The notes: generated by a model not told the origin, from the sequence alone. DNA of 25,656 nt from Casp-actino8 sp001510455 (GCA_027592035.1 JAQCIK010000026.1:1-25656); one strand, 5' to 3'. Shown: positions 7,632-15,849, counted from the stretch's first letter. Numbers and translations are program-made.

Positions 7632-8842
7632 GGCGCGATGGTCTCGACTCGTTCGAACGATGCCAGACGGAAACGCTCGAGACCACCGTTGGCCTCGATG
7701 GCGGTGCGGGCCAGACCGTCGGCCACCAACTGTTCGTGTGCCGTCGACGGATCGAGAGCATCGAGGAACGAGGTGTCGCCGTCGATGAGGGTCTCCTTCA
7801 ACGAGGTCACCAGTTCTTCGGTGTAGGAGGGGAAGGCGTAGGGCTGGAAACCGATGCGCTCCGACGACCATTCCTCGTTCGCGATGGCACCTGACGCGAA
7901 GTACTCCTCGGTCGCGTAGTGGGTGAGGGCCCGTTCGATCGCCTCGACCGGCTGGGGCAGGTAACCGCCCTCCGAAAGGATCGCCGCTGCGGCGGGACGA
8001 TCGTCGGCGATGGTGAGCTGCGACAGCGCGAGCGCATTCACCAGACCCTGTCCTGCGTCAGGACTCGACGCCAGGAACTTCTCCGACACCACGGTCACAC
8101 AGCACGCATGATCCCGCCACACGTCGCCGGTGAACCGCAGGATCTTGCCCGCACCCTTCACCTCGGCCAGGGCGTTGAACGGATCGGCCACGATGAAGGC
8201 GGCGATGGATCTCGATGCGAGCGCTGGCACCATGTCGGCCGGCGGCAGCACGACCAACTTCACCGTTCCATCGGCTTTCGACGGATTCCCGTCGATCACG
8301 GGGGTGAGTCCGTTGGCGCGCAACAACTTCTGCAGCACCACGTTGTGGATACTCCACCAGAACGGGACGGCCACCGTCTCACCGGCCAGATCGGTGACCT
8401 TGCCGATGCGTTCGGCCGAGGTGAGCGCCGATCCGTTGGTGTGATTCCACGCCACGACCTTCACCGGCAGACCGGCTCCGAATCGCAACTGCACGGCGAG
8501 GGGCATGAGCAGGTGCACCACGTCGACCTGTTCGGCCTGGAACGCTTCGACCAGATCGGCCCACGAACGAAAGAGCGTGGGGTCGGCGGCGTCGAAACCC
8601 TGCGCGTCGAACGCCCCGGTCGCATGCGCCACGAGAAGCGGCGACGCATCGGTGATCGGCAGATAGCCCGAGCGAATGGCGCCGAGGTCGAGAGTTGGTG
8701 ACGTGCCTGCCGTCGTCGTGACGCCGTTCGAACCCGACGATCCACCACACGCCGCCAGGAGGAACGGGGCGGTGGTCGCAGCGAGTCCGGTTCCGGCGAC
8801 GAGGCGCAGGAAGTCACGGCGATTGCGGAACTGGGTGGTCAT
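7628..8842 (-). CDS. Tat-exported lipoprotein solute-binding protein of a NitT/TauT-type ABC importer
   Basis: The 404-residue product has a twin-arginine signal (NRRDFLRL, Arg8-Arg9) and a lipobox (LLAAC, Cys32), so it is probably exported folded and anchored by lipid. The mature part resembles NMT1/NrtA/CmpA/SsuA binding proteins: GYLPITDASPLLVAH at the first strand, FWWSIHNVVLQKLL, then IAAFIVADPFNALAEV, which corresponds to the DGFCVGEPWN-type block of nitrate/bicarbonate binding proteins. The substrate cannot be read from the sequence; nitrate, bicarbonate, sulfonates and thiamine precursors are all handled by relatives. The AGGAG ribosome binding site is seven bases before the ATG. The stop overlaps the permease start. 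The gene lies 56 bases downstream of the ATPase gene. Confidence 0.92.
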   Translation of the reverse strand: MTTQFRNRRDFLRLVAGTGLAATTAPFLLAACGGSSGSNGVTTTAGTSPTLDLGAIRSGYLPITDASPLLVAHATGAFDAQGFDAADPTLFRSWADLVEAFQAEQVDVVHLLMPLAVQLRFGAGLPVKVVAWNHTNGSALTSAERIGKVTDLAGETVAVPFWWSIHNVVLQKLLRANGLTPVIDGNPSKADGTVKLVVLPPADMVPALASRSIAAFIVADPFNALAEVKGAGKILRFTGDVWRDHACCVTVVSEKFLASSPDAGQGLVNALALSQLTIADDRPAAAAILSEGGYLPQPVEAIERALTHYATEEYFASGAIANEEWSSERIGFQPYAFPSYTEELVTSLKETLIDGDTSFLDALDPSTAHEQLVADGLARTAIEANGGLERFRLASFERVETIAP

Positions 8843-8898
8843 GGAACGACTCCTGGTCGAGATCGGATGGGAGAAACGTTGATGCGGTGCAGCGACGG

Positions 8899-9663
8899 TC
8901 AGGTCGCCGCAAATTCGGTCATGAGGTGGGATTCGATCTCGACGAGCACACTGCTCTCGGAGATTCGCTCGCGATCGGCCACGTCCGACGTCCAGACCGG
9001 AATCGCAGTGCGACCGTCGTCATTGGCGTGCGACAACAAAGCGATGCGATCGGCGACGTACAACGCCTCGGTGAGATCGTGCGTGACCAGAACGATGGTC
9101 GGGGCCAACTGATCGCGGTGCGAGACGATCCAGTCCTGCAACGACGAACGAGTGGCCACGTCGAGAGCCGAGAACGGCTCGTCGAAGAGAAGAACCTTGG
9201 GCCTCGCCGCCACGGCGCGAGCGATCGACACTCGCTGTCGTTGACCACCCGACAACTCGGACGGGAAACGATCGGCGAGTTCGGCGATGTCGAGACGCTC
9301 GAGCAGCTCGAGGGCGATACGTCGACGGTCCTTCTTCGACCGCGTGCGATCGGGATGACTGCGCAACCGGAGCGGGAACGCCACGTTGTCGATGACCGAG
9401 AGCCACGGCATGAGTCGGTGGTCCTGGAAGACGAGCGCGGTGCGCAACGAACCGACCGGTTGCGGGTATTCGATCGATCCCGACGCCACGTCGACCAGAC
9501 CGGCCACCACTCGCAGCAACGTGCTCTTGCCCACGCCACTGCGTCCGACCACGGCCAGCACTTCACCGTGGCGAACCTCGAGGTCGACCCCGTTCAGGAC
9601 ACGCCGGCGTTCGGCACCCAACTCGATCGAGACGTCACGAAGGCGAATGGCCACGTCGCTCAT
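8899..9663 (-). CDS. ABC transporter ATP-binding protein, NitT/TauT (SsuB/TauB) type
   Basis: This 254-residue ATPase energises the importer. Walker A is GRSGVGKST (residues 40-48), the Q loop is VFQDHRLMPW, the signature is LSGGQRQRVSIARA, Walker B is VLLFDEPFSALD and the switch histidine is in VTHDLTEAL. The block QDHRLMPWLSVIDNVAFPL is characteristic of SsuB/TauB. The start at 9663 is chosen because its ATG overlaps the TGA of the upstream flavoprotein gene (ATGA). A GTG-less extension of seven codons upstream to 9684 is possible but would deepen the overlap. All catalytic motifs are intact. Confidence 0.95.
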   Translation of the reverse strand: MSDVAIRLRDVSIELGAERRRVLNGVDLEVRHGEVLAVVGRSGVGKSTLLRVVAGLVDVASGSIEYPQPVGSLRTALVFQDHRLMPWLSVIDNVAFPLRLRSHPDRTRSKKDRRRIALELLERLDIAELADRFPSELSGGQRQRVSIARAVAARPKVLLFDEPFSALDVATRSSLQDWIVSHRDQLAPTIVLVTHDLTEALYVADRIALLSHANDDGRTAIPVWTSDVADRERISESSVLVEIESHLMTEFAAT

Positions 9664-10727
9664 GCCGACGCTCCCAGTTCCCAACGCAATTGAGCCTCGG
9701 TGGGCGACTGCACCGGGAGGAACAAAGCCTCGCGGACTCGCCGAGCCGTCGCGCTACCTGCCAGGTACGCGCTGCCGCCGCGGACCGCCAACTCCAGTCG
9801 AGTGGCGTGAGTGGCGAGATGCGATGCATTGAGACGAAGACGGAGCACATCGCGCAAATCGGGCCGCTCGCCACGATCGAGGGCGAGCCCTCCTTCGGAG
9901 AGCAGGGTCACGAGACGTCGCCATTCGGCCCGCACCTCGTCGACCTCCGACTGCAGAGCGACCGCCGGACCACGCAGATCGTCGAGATTGCCGAGCGATG
10001 CCGACACCAGTCCGACGATGAATGCCGTCTGGAACAACAAGAACTTGGGACGGACGTCGGCGATGAAGTCCTCGAACGGCGAACGAAGATCGTCGCCACC
10101 GACGAGTTCGACGTTCGACAATCGCATCGCACCCGACTTCGATCCGTCGAGAGCCAACAGGCCGGTGATGGGCAACACTTCGACACCGGCCCGACCCAGA
10201 TCGAACGAGACCAACGAGCGACGACCAGTGGTCTCGTCCTGCACACCCGTGACGACGATCGTGTCGGCGTGCAGATTCGACGCCCACGACAGGAAACCGT
10301 TCGCGGTGCGTCCGGTCGCCGAGGGCGACACGGTCACCGGGATCTCGGACACTCCGGCCGCGGCGCGGAACGTTCCGGCCAAGGCCGTCGAACCCACCCG
10401 GTCGGCTCGTCGCACGATCTCGGTGCGATCGGCATCGGCGCCGTGCACCACGAGGTATTCGACCGTCATGCGATGCGACCAGGCAGTGAACGCCGTGGTC
10501 ATGCACACCGAGGCGAGATCGGAGAGCACGTGGATCTGATCGGAATATGAGCCCGCACTTCCCGGAAGTCCGAGATCGAGCAGACCTTCAGCGGCCAGTC
10601 GACGGATCGTGACACGCGAGTCGTGCTGCGCGTCACCGTCGATCTCGGCCGACGTCGACGCGACGTCGTCGAGCACCGAGGTCGTCAGGGTCGAACGACC
10701 GAGCAACGACGAGGTGGTGTCACGCAT
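9660..10727 (-). CDS. Acyl-CoA-dehydrogenase-fold flavoprotein (possible FMN/FAD monooxygenase of the DszC/SfnB kind)
   Basis: The 355-residue protein has the three-part acyl-CoA dehydrogenase architecture: a helical N-terminal domain (residues 1-105), a beta middle domain (about 106-225, NGFLSWASNLHADTIVVTG, then DGSKSGAMRLSNVEL) and a helical C-terminal bundle ending in QSPTEAQLRWELG. It is somewhat shorter than the usual 380-400 residues. True acyl-CoA dehydrogenases and two-component flavin monooxygenases that attack organosulfur or aromatic compounds share this fold. The location inside an operon with a NitT/TauT-type importer favours the second group, but that is inference. It overlaps the upstream DUF4242-like gene by eight bases and the ATPase gene by four, so all are probably translated from one message. 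Confidence 0.78.
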   Translation of the reverse strand: MRDTTSSLLGRSTLTTSVLDDVASTSAEIDGDAQHDSRVTIRRLAAEGLLDLGLPGSAGSYSDQIHVLSDLASVCMTTAFTAWSHRMTVEYLVVHGADADRTEIVRRADRVGSTALAGTFRAAAGVSEIPVTVSPSATGRTANGFLSWASNLHADTIVVTGVQDETTGRRSLVSFDLGRAGVEVLPITGLLALDGSKSGAMRLSNVELVGGDDLRSPFEDFIADVRPKFLLFQTAFIVGLVSASLGNLDDLRGPAVALQSEVDEVRAEWRRLVTLLSEGGLALDRGERPDLRDVLRLRLNASHLATHATRLELAVRGGSAYLAGSATARRVREALFLPVQSPTEAQLRWELGASA

Positions 10728-11259
10728 CGCTACGAACGTCGGCGAGGTGATGGAGTCGGTCGATCGGCGCGCTCACGACATCGCGTGCACGACGCACCGC
10801 ATCCTCGTCGGGAGCGTCGTAGAAGCACAGGCACTTGATCATGTCTTCGCGTACGTACGTGCGCTGGAACGTGGTCTCGGGAACCTGCGCGTACAAAGGC
10901 GACTTCTCCTTCTTGCGCGCCAGGTAGGCGTCCATCGTGAGACCGGCCGGCAGATCCCACTCGACTAGGTAGCCCGAGCTCGGACGCTCGGCCTTGATGG
11001 TTGCGAGATCGGCACCCACGAGACGCACCGGGGCCACGTCGTCGACCGAGAGTCCGGCTGCACCGAGCGCGGCGCGCAACTCGGCGGGGGCCACTCCCTC
11101 GACGATGGCGAACACGCGGTCCTTGGATCCGGTGACCTGCGCTTCGATGAACTCTCCCCCGGCCTGACTGGCGACCGACTCGACGGTGCGGAGGACCTCG
11201 GCGAGGTCGAGGTCGGGGACGTCGGAACTCGGAACGATTTCGGCGAGGACGAGGGACAT
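10720..11259 (-). CDS. DUF4242-like protein, first gene of the ABC transporter operon
   Basis: The 179-residue product has a C-terminal half (about residues 95-165) that resembles DUF4242: VEWDLPAGLTMDAYLARKKE, then a turn, TFQRTYVREDMIKCLCFYDAPDEDAVRRA. DUF4242 proteins have a ferredoxin-like alpha/beta fold, and one Streptomyces member is reported to bind nickel. The N-terminal half (1-90) looks like another small alpha/beta domain (FIEAQVTGSKDRVFAIVEG, then AELRAALGAAG), so the protein may be a two-domain fusion. There is no signal peptide. The start has a GGGAGG ribosome binding site, and the stop overlaps the flavoprotein start by eight bases. Its position suggests a role tied to the imported compound, but the function is unknown. 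Confidence 0.8.
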   Translation of the reverse strand: MSLVLAEIVPSSDVPDLDLAEVLRTVESVASQAGGEFIEAQVTGSKDRVFAIVEGVAPAELRAALGAAGLSVDDVAPVRLVGADLATIKAERPSSGYLVEWDLPAGLTMDAYLARKKEKSPLYAQVPETTFQRTYVREDMIKCLCFYDAPDEDAVRRARDVVSAPIDRLHHLADVRSDA

Positions 11260-11420
11260 GGGAACCTCCCAGGGGTCGGGTCAATTGCTGACTGGAATAG
11301 TCGTATTGAAGCGCGATTCCCTCTAATTCCGATCATTTCTGTCGGTTTTCTGCTGAAAAACACCCTGACCTGGGGAAATGAGATCACTCGCCGGGCTCCG
11401 GGCCCACCCGTTCCACTGCC

Positions 11421-11426
11421 TACGCT
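11421..11426 (+). promoter_or_regulatory. Leaderless-type -10 box of the acyl-CoA synthetase gene
   Basis: TACGCT lies six bases before the ATG at 11433 and no Shine-Dalgarno sequence is present between them. The rest of the divergent intergenic stretch (11260-11420) holds an AT-richer patch around 11281-11360. I can assign no confident promoter for the minus-strand operon there. Confidence 0.5.
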
Positions 11427-11432
11427 GGCGAC

Positions 11433-12992
11433 ATGAAAGTGCCCTTGAGCGTCGTCGACTTCATCCGCCGTGCCGAACTTCTCTACCCCGACCGACTCGG
11501 TGTCGTCGACGAGCCCGATCAACCCGCACCGTCGTGGGGATCGCTCACCTACCGGCAGATCGCCGAGCGCATGCGCGCCCAAGCGGCCGGCCTCGACGCT
11601 CTCGGCATCGGCGTCGGCGAACGTGTTGCCATGGTCAGCCACAACTCGGCCCGCCTCCTCACCAGTTTCTTCGGCGTGTCGGGATCGGGACGCATTCTCG
11701 TGCCGATCAACTTCCGTCTCGTGGCCGAAGAAGTGAAGTACATCGTCGAACACTCAGGAGCGCGGGTTCTACTCGTCGATCCCGAACTCGCCGACGCCAT
11801 GTCGACGGTCGAATGCGAGCACAAATACGTGATCGGCACCGAAGCCGACGACGCATTGCTCCGCTTCGGTGTCGAGCCCCGCGCATGGTCGCCCGACGAA
11901 GACGCCACCGCCACCATCAACTACACGAGTGGCACCACGGCCCGCCCGAAAGGTGTGCAACTCACACACCGCAACCTCTGGCTCAACGCCACCACCTTCG
12001 GCTGGCACCTCGGCGTGACCGACCGAGACGTCTACCTGCACACTCTGCCCCAGTTCCACTGCAACGGATGGGGAATGGTGTACGCCATGACCGGCATGGG
12101 GGCGACCCACGTCGTGCTGCGAAAGGTCGACGGCGCCGAAATCCTGCGGCGCATCGATCAACACGGCGTGACCGCATTGTGCGGTGCGCCCGCCGTGGTG
12201 AACGCCGTTCTCGACGCCGCAACGTCGTGGGACGGTCCGATCCCCGGTCGCGATCGCGTCCGCATGGTGGTGGCTGGTGCTCCCCCGCCCACACGCACCA
12301 TCGAACGCATGGAGACCGAGCTCGGCTGGGAATTCATCCAGCTCTACGGCCTCACCGAGACATCACCGTTCCTCACCATGAATCGCACGCGTGCCGAATT
12401 CGATTCGTTGTCGTCGGCCGATCGAGCCCAGAAGTTGTCGCGCGCCGGGGCACCGGCGATCGGTGTCGAGATGCGCGTGTCGCCACAGGGTGAAGTTCTC
12501 GCTCGCGGCAATGTGGTGATGGCTGGGTACTGGGACCAACCCGATGCAACGCGCGACGCGATCCACGCCGCGGCCGACGACACCGACGGTGTCGACTGGT
12601 TCCACACCGGCGACGGAGGAACCATCGACGAGAACGGCTACGTCACCATCAGCGACCGCAAGAAAGACGTCATCATCTCCGGCGGCGAGAACGTGTCGTC
12701 CATCGAGGTCGAGGATGCCATCTTCAGTCACCCCGACGTCTCGGAGGTGGCCGTGATCGGAATCCCCGACGAGAAGTGGGGCGAACTAGTCCTGGCCCTC
12801 GTCGTCACCACACCCGGTTCGACTCTCGCCGAGGACGACGTGATCGCGTACGCCAAGACGAAACTCGCCGGCTACAAGTGCCCGAAGAAGGTCGAGTTCC
12901 GTGACGAGTTGGCGAGGACGGCCACCGGGAAACTTCAGAAGTTCAAGTTGCGCGAGCCCTATTGGGCCGGGCTCACCAAACAGGTGAACTGA
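11433..12992 (+). CDS. Acyl-CoA synthetase (long-chain fatty-acid-CoA ligase-like)
   Basis: This 519-residue adenylate-forming enzyme would activate a carboxylic acid with ATP and join it to CoA. Core motifs are complete: phosphate loop YTSGTTARPKG (residues 164-174), FHCNGWG, QLYGLTETSP, WFHTGDGG, the hinge SDRKKDVIISGGENVSSIEV and the C-terminal catalytic lysine in RTATGKLQK (Lys500). The C-terminal GKLQKFKLREPYW tail and FHCNGWG resemble the medium/long-chain FadD group of actinobacteria. Substrate chain length cannot be decided. It starts at an ATG with a TAnnnT box six bases upstream and no ribosome binding site. It ends one base from the convergent fucose synthase stop. Confidence 0.93.
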   Translation: MKVPLSVVDFIRRAELLYPDRLGVVDEPDQPAPSWGSLTYRQIAERMRAQAAGLDALGIGVGERVAMVSHNSARLLTSFFGVSGSGRILVPINFRLVAEEVKYIVEHSGARVLLVDPELADAMSTVECEHKYVIGTEADDALLRFGVEPRAWSPDEDATATINYTSGTTARPKGVQLTHRNLWLNATTFGWHLGVTDRDVYLHTLPQFHCNGWGMVYAMTGMGATHVVLRKVDGAEILRRIDQHGVTALCGAPAVVNAVLDAATSWDGPIPGRDRVRMVVAGAPPPTRTIERMETELGWEFIQLYGLTETSPFLTMNRTRAEFDSLSSADRAQKLSRAGAPAIGVEMRVSPQGEVLARGNVVMAGYWDQPDATRDAIHAAADDTDGVDWFHTGDGGTIDENGYVTISDRKKDVIISGGENVSSIEVEDAIFSHPDVSEVAVIGIPDEKWGELVLALVVTTPGSTLAEDDVIAYAKTKLAGYKCPKKVEFRDELARTATGKLQKFKLREPYWAGLTKQVN

Positions 12993-12993
12993 C

Positions 12994-13962
12994 TCAACCG
13001 ATACCGCGCAGCGCCGTGTTCGACGTTTGCTGCTGCAGGAACCACTCGTACGTGGAGCGAATTCCTCGATCGAGGTCGTAGCTCGGAGACCACCCGAGGT
13101 CGCGGAGACGACTGACGTCGAGAACCTTGCGAGGCGTTCCATCGGGCTTCGAGGTGTCGAAGTGCAGGATTGCGTCGGGGTACACCACGTCGCGGATCTT
13201 CTGCGCGAGATCACGGATACTCAGATCGATTCCGGTACCGACATTGATGTGCATGTCGTCGCTGTAGTTCTCCATCAGGAACACGCACGCGTCGGCCAGA
13301 TCGTCGACGTGCAGGAACTCACGCATCGGAGTTCCGGTCCCCCAGATCTCGACTCGTGGGTCGCCGGCCGTCTTTGCGTCGTGGAACTTGCGGATGAGGG
13401 CGGGCAGAACGTGACTCGAAGCCAGATCGAAGTTGTCGTTCGGCCCGTAGAGGTTGGTGGGCATGGCCGAAATGAAGTCGGCTCCGTACTGGCGTCGATA
13501 GGCCTGACACAACTTGATGCCGGCGATCTTGGCGACCGCGTACCACTCGTTCGTGGGTTCGAGCGGACTGGTTAACAACTGTTCCTCGGTGATCGGCTGG
13601 GTGGCATGACGCGGATAGATGCACGAACTCCCGAGATACAGCAACTTGGTGACGCCGGTGCGCTGGCTCGCGTGCACGACGGTTCCGTGGATCATGAGAT
13701 TGTCGTAGATGAACTCGGCCGGTCGAGTGCTGTTGGCCAGAATTCCTCCGACGGTTCCGGCCACCAAGAACACGTAGTCGGGTCGATGAGCAGCGAACCA
13801 CTCGTCGACGGCGCCTTGATCCCGGAGATCGAGTTCGTCGCGTGTCGCCGTCAGTACGTTCGCGAACCCGGCGTCTCGGAGGCGTCGAACGACGGCACTG
13901 CCCACCAGACCACGATGACCAGCCACGAAGATCTTGGCGTCGGTTGGCATGGGATGGTGCAT
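12994..13962 (-). CDS. fcl: GDP-L-fucose synthase (NAD-dependent epimerase/dehydratase family)
   Basis: The 322-residue enzyme would convert GDP-4-keto-6-deoxy-D-mannose to GDP-L-fucose with NADPH, supplying fucose for surface glycans. It has the Rossmann glycine motif GHRGLVGSA (residues 15-23), GSSCIYP with Ser112-Ser113 and Cys114, YAVAKIAG with Tyr141 and Lys145, and PTNLYGPNDNFD. These are diagnostic of Fcl/WcaG rather than generic epimerases. Starts at GTG 13965, ATG 13962 and ATG 13950 compete. GGGAG at the right distance supports 13962. A good promoter lies upstream. The usual partner gmd (GDP-mannose 4,6-dehydratase) is not in the window. Confidence 0.93.
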   Translation of the reverse strand: MHHPMPTDAKIFVAGHRGLVGSAVVRRLRDAGFANVLTATRDELDLRDQGAVDEWFAAHRPDYVFLVAGTVGGILANSTRPAEFIYDNLMIHGTVVHASQRTGVTKLLYLGSSCIYPRHATQPITEEQLLTSPLEPTNEWYAVAKIAGIKLCQAYRRQYGADFISAMPTNLYGPNDNFDLASSHVLPALIRKFHDAKTAGDPRVEIWGTGTPMREFLHVDDLADACVFLMENYSDDMHINVGTGIDLSIRDLAQKIRDVVYPDAILHFDTSKPDGTPRKVLDVSRLRDLGWSPSYDLDRGIRSTYEWFLQQQTSNTALRGIG

Positions 13963-13989
13963 CACGTCTCCCGGGTCGATGAGACCGTC

Positions 13990-14017
13990 AGAGTATCGGT
14001 CAGTCGACGCCCATCAA
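13990..14017 (-). promoter_or_regulatory. Sigma-70-type promoter of fcl
   Basis: On the minus strand TTGATG (14017-14012) and TACTCT (13995-13990) are separated by 16 bases. Transcription would start near 13983, giving a short leader with the GGGAG ribosome binding site before the ATG at 13962. The -35 overlaps the stop codon of the upstream serine hydrolase gene. Confidence 0.55.
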
Positions 14018-15249
14018 TCGACGAGAGCCTGATGCACCATCTGCTTCAACTGACTACGCAGGGGATGCGTGCTCGACGGCATCAGCTGAGTCATGAAGGT
14101 GAGGGTGAGGTCCTCGACCGGATCGACCATGAACCAGGTGCTCGCTGCGCCACCCCACCCGAAGTCACCCACCGAACCCGGAACCTTGGCCGCCACCGGA
14201 TCGAGGGTGACGCTCATGCCGAGTCCGAACCCGACACCGTCGTAACTCGTCTCGGCGAACAACGGACGACCGAAGGCCGTGAGGTCGACGTTTCCGGGCA
14301 GATGATTGCTGGCCATGTACTCGACCGTGCGCGGCGACAGGATTCGCCGACCGTCGAGTTCGCCACGATTGCGAAGCATCTCGGCGAACCGCACGTAGTC
14401 ACCGGTGGTCGACACGAGCCCACCTCCACCGCCGTCGATGCTCGGCTGGTGGTACACGCCGCGGTCGGCCGCATCGGCTCGAGTCGCGGCCAGCGTTCCG
14501 GGAGCTGCCATGTACAGAGCGGACATTCTCTCGGCACGATCCTCGGAGCACCAGAACGCCGTATCGGTCATTCCGAGTGGTTCGAAGATGCGCTCGCGCA
14601 TGAAGTCACCGAGGCGCCGTCCACTGATCACTTCGATCACGCGACCGAGCACGTCGAGCGACACCGAATAGTTCCACTCGGACCCGGGCTGGAAGAGCAG
14701 TGGTTGACGGGCGAGCAAGGAACACAGCCCGGCCAGATCGAGATCGCGTGGGAAGCCCCACTCCATTCCGGCGCGGCGATACAACTCGTCGACCGGGTGC
14801 TGGTACATGAATCCGTAGGTGAGCCCGGCGGTGTGGGTGAAGAGGTGCCACATCTCCATCGCTTCCGACATCGGTTCGAGGAACGGCCTCACCCAGGTTC
14901 CACCGCGCCACACCTTGGTGTCGGCGAACTCCGGCAGGAATTTCGACACCGGATCGTGCAGTTCGAACCGTCCCTCCTCCCAGAGGATCATTGCTGCAAC
15001 GGCCGTGATCGGCTTGGTCATCGAGAAGATGCGCCAGATCGTGTCGTCGGCGACCGGACGATTCGACTCCCGGTCGGCGAGTCCCTGCGACGTGGTGAAG
15101 GCGACTTTTCCGTCACGCGCGATCACCAACTGGTACCCGGTCAGGAGGCCCTTGTCGAGGTACTGAGTGAAGTGACGATCGATTCGACCCAGCCGGTCGG
15201 CACACAGACCGACGTCTCGCGGGTCGACGACAGGACGTCCGTGATTCAT
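14014..15249 (-). CDS. Beta-lactamase-fold serine hydrolase (family VIII esterase/class C-like)
   Basis: This 411-residue hydrolase belongs to the serine beta-lactamase/penicillin-binding fold. The nucleophile motif SMTK (Ser76, Lys79) and the tyrosine motif in WNYSVSLDVLG are present. The third motif position is GWGGAAST, with WGG instead of KTG, which is typical of family VIII carboxylesterases rather than true beta-lactamases. There is no signal peptide with the chosen start, so it is probably cytoplasmic. The ATG at 15249 is preferred over an upstream in-frame start because it has TACTGT six bases before it and the upstream residues are Arg/Pro-rich and unlike the family. It lies 25 bases after trxA. 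The natural substrate is unknown; esters are likely. Confidence 0.9.
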   Translation of the reverse strand: MNHGRPVVDPRDVGLCADRLGRIDRHFTQYLDKGLLTGYQLVIARDGKVAFTTSQGLADRESNRPVADDTIWRIFSMTKPITAVAAMILWEEGRFELHDPVSKFLPEFADTKVWRGGTWVRPFLEPMSEAMEMWHLFTHTAGLTYGFMYQHPVDELYRRAGMEWGFPRDLDLAGLCSLLARQPLLFQPGSEWNYSVSLDVLGRVIEVISGRRLGDFMRERIFEPLGMTDTAFWCSEDRAERMSALYMAAPGTLAATRADAADRGVYHQPSIDGGGGGLVSTTGDYVRFAEMLRNRGELDGRRILSPRTVEYMASNHLPGNVDLTAFGRPLFAETSYDGVGFGLGMSVTLDPVAAKVPGSVGDFGWGGAASTWFMVDPVEDLTLTFMTQLMPSSTHPLRSQLKQMVHQALVD

Positions 15250-15255
15250 GAGCCC

Positions 15256-15261
15256 ACAGTA
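15256..15261 (-). promoter_or_regulatory. Leaderless-type -10 box of the serine hydrolase gene
   Basis: TACTGT on the minus strand is six bases from the ATG at 15249, inside the short gap after trxA. It would allow separate transcription from trxA. No clear -35 is seen. Confidence 0.45.
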
Positions 15262-15274
15262 GGCCCGCGGACGA

Positions 15275-15649
15275 TCAGCCCTGACTGTCCTGTTGGGCGG
15301 CGATCTCGGCACGGACGGCGTCCATGTCGAGGTCGCGGGCCTTGCCGACCAGTTCTTCGAGTGCCCGCTGCGGGAGCGCTCCGGCCTGGTTGTAAAGGAG
15401 AATGCCGTCCCGGAAGATCATGAGGGTCGGGATCGACTGGATCCCGAAGGACGCGGCCAACTCTTGTTGGGCCTCGGTGTCGACCTTGCCGAACACGGCG
15501 TCGGGGTTCGACTCGGCCACCGACTCGAAGATCGGGGCGAACTGGCGGCACGGGCCGCACCAGGACGCCCAGAAGTCGACGAGCACCATGCCGCCGCCCT
15601 CGATGGTGGATTCGAAATTGTCTCGGGTGAGTTCGACTGCTGTGCTCAT
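15275..15649 (-). CDS. trxA: Thioredoxin
   Basis: The 124-residue protein is a classical cytoplasmic thioredoxin, a disulfide reductant. The active site WCGPC occupies residues 30-34 within VLVDFWASWCGPC. The cis-proline segment SIPTLMIFRDG and the preceding DTEAQQELAASFGIQ match the family. It is slightly longer than E. coli TrxA because of an acidic, Gln-rich C-terminal tail (about residues 108-124). The ATG at 15649 is the first in-frame start. An AGGAGG lies about 18-20 bases upstream, farther than ideal. The first of two large palindromes lies 48 bases upstream of the start. Confidence 0.96.
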   Translation of the reverse strand: MSTAVELTRDNFESTIEGGGMVLVDFWASWCGPCRQFAPIFESVAESNPDAVFGKVDTEAQQELAASFGIQSIPTLMIFRDGILLYNQAGALPQRALEELVGKARDLDMDAVRAEIAAQQDSQG

Positions 15650-15697
15650 GACCGATACAACCCGATCCCTCCTCCTTTCATTCCCAACCGCCAGAAA

Positions 15698-15755
15698 TCG
15701 CCCACTCTGTAGCGCTCGTGGCCGTATTTGGTTACGAGCGCTACAGAGTGGGCGA
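15698..15755. repeat. Palindromic repeat, copy 1 (22-bp perfect stem, 14-nt loop)
   Basis: The arms 15698-15719 and 15734-15755 are perfect reverse complements over 22 bases, separated by a 14-base loop containing GCCGTATTTGG. On the plus strand the right arm is followed by AATTTTT. A related copy lies at 16043-16097 in the same orientation, 48 of 55 positions identical without gaps. The A15711-T15742 pair of copy 1 is T16053-A16084 in copy 2, a compensatory change. Size, symmetry and intergenic location fit a dispersed REP/MITE-like or structured RNA element. No transposase is nearby. Confidence 0.9.
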
Positions 15756-15774
15756 ATTTTTGCGGTTTCGGTTG

Positions 15775-15803
15775 TTGTCTCGGGGGTTCGGGTTGCGTAG
15801 TGT
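15775..15803 (+). promoter_or_regulatory. Promoter of the 59-residue small gene
   Basis: TTGTCT (15775-15780) and TAGTGT (15798-15803) are separated by 17 bases, a good sigma-70-type arrangement. Transcription would begin near 15810, leaving a leader of about 40 bases with GGGGAGG (15834-15840) before the ATG at 15850. Confidence 0.55.
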
Positions 15804-15849
15804 TCGCCCGCTCATCCGTCCACGAGAACACCTGGGGAGGTTTGGACCA

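Noticed and set aside
11281..11330. Inverted repeats (TCAAT/ATTGA, GGAAT/ATTCC) as an operator for the ABC operon
   Set aside because: The arms are only five bases with long spacers in an AT-richer patch; not distinguishable from chance.
14014..15249. Antibiotic-inactivating beta-lactamase
   Set aside because: The third motif is WGG rather than KTG and there is no signal peptide; it fits a family VIII esterase better.
13606..15423. Long open plus-strand frame (605 codons) opposite fcl, the serine hydrolase and trxA
   Set aside because: It spans three well-supported minus-strand genes, has no domain I recognise and is rich in His/Arg/Glu of the kind produced by antisense frames of GC-rich genes.
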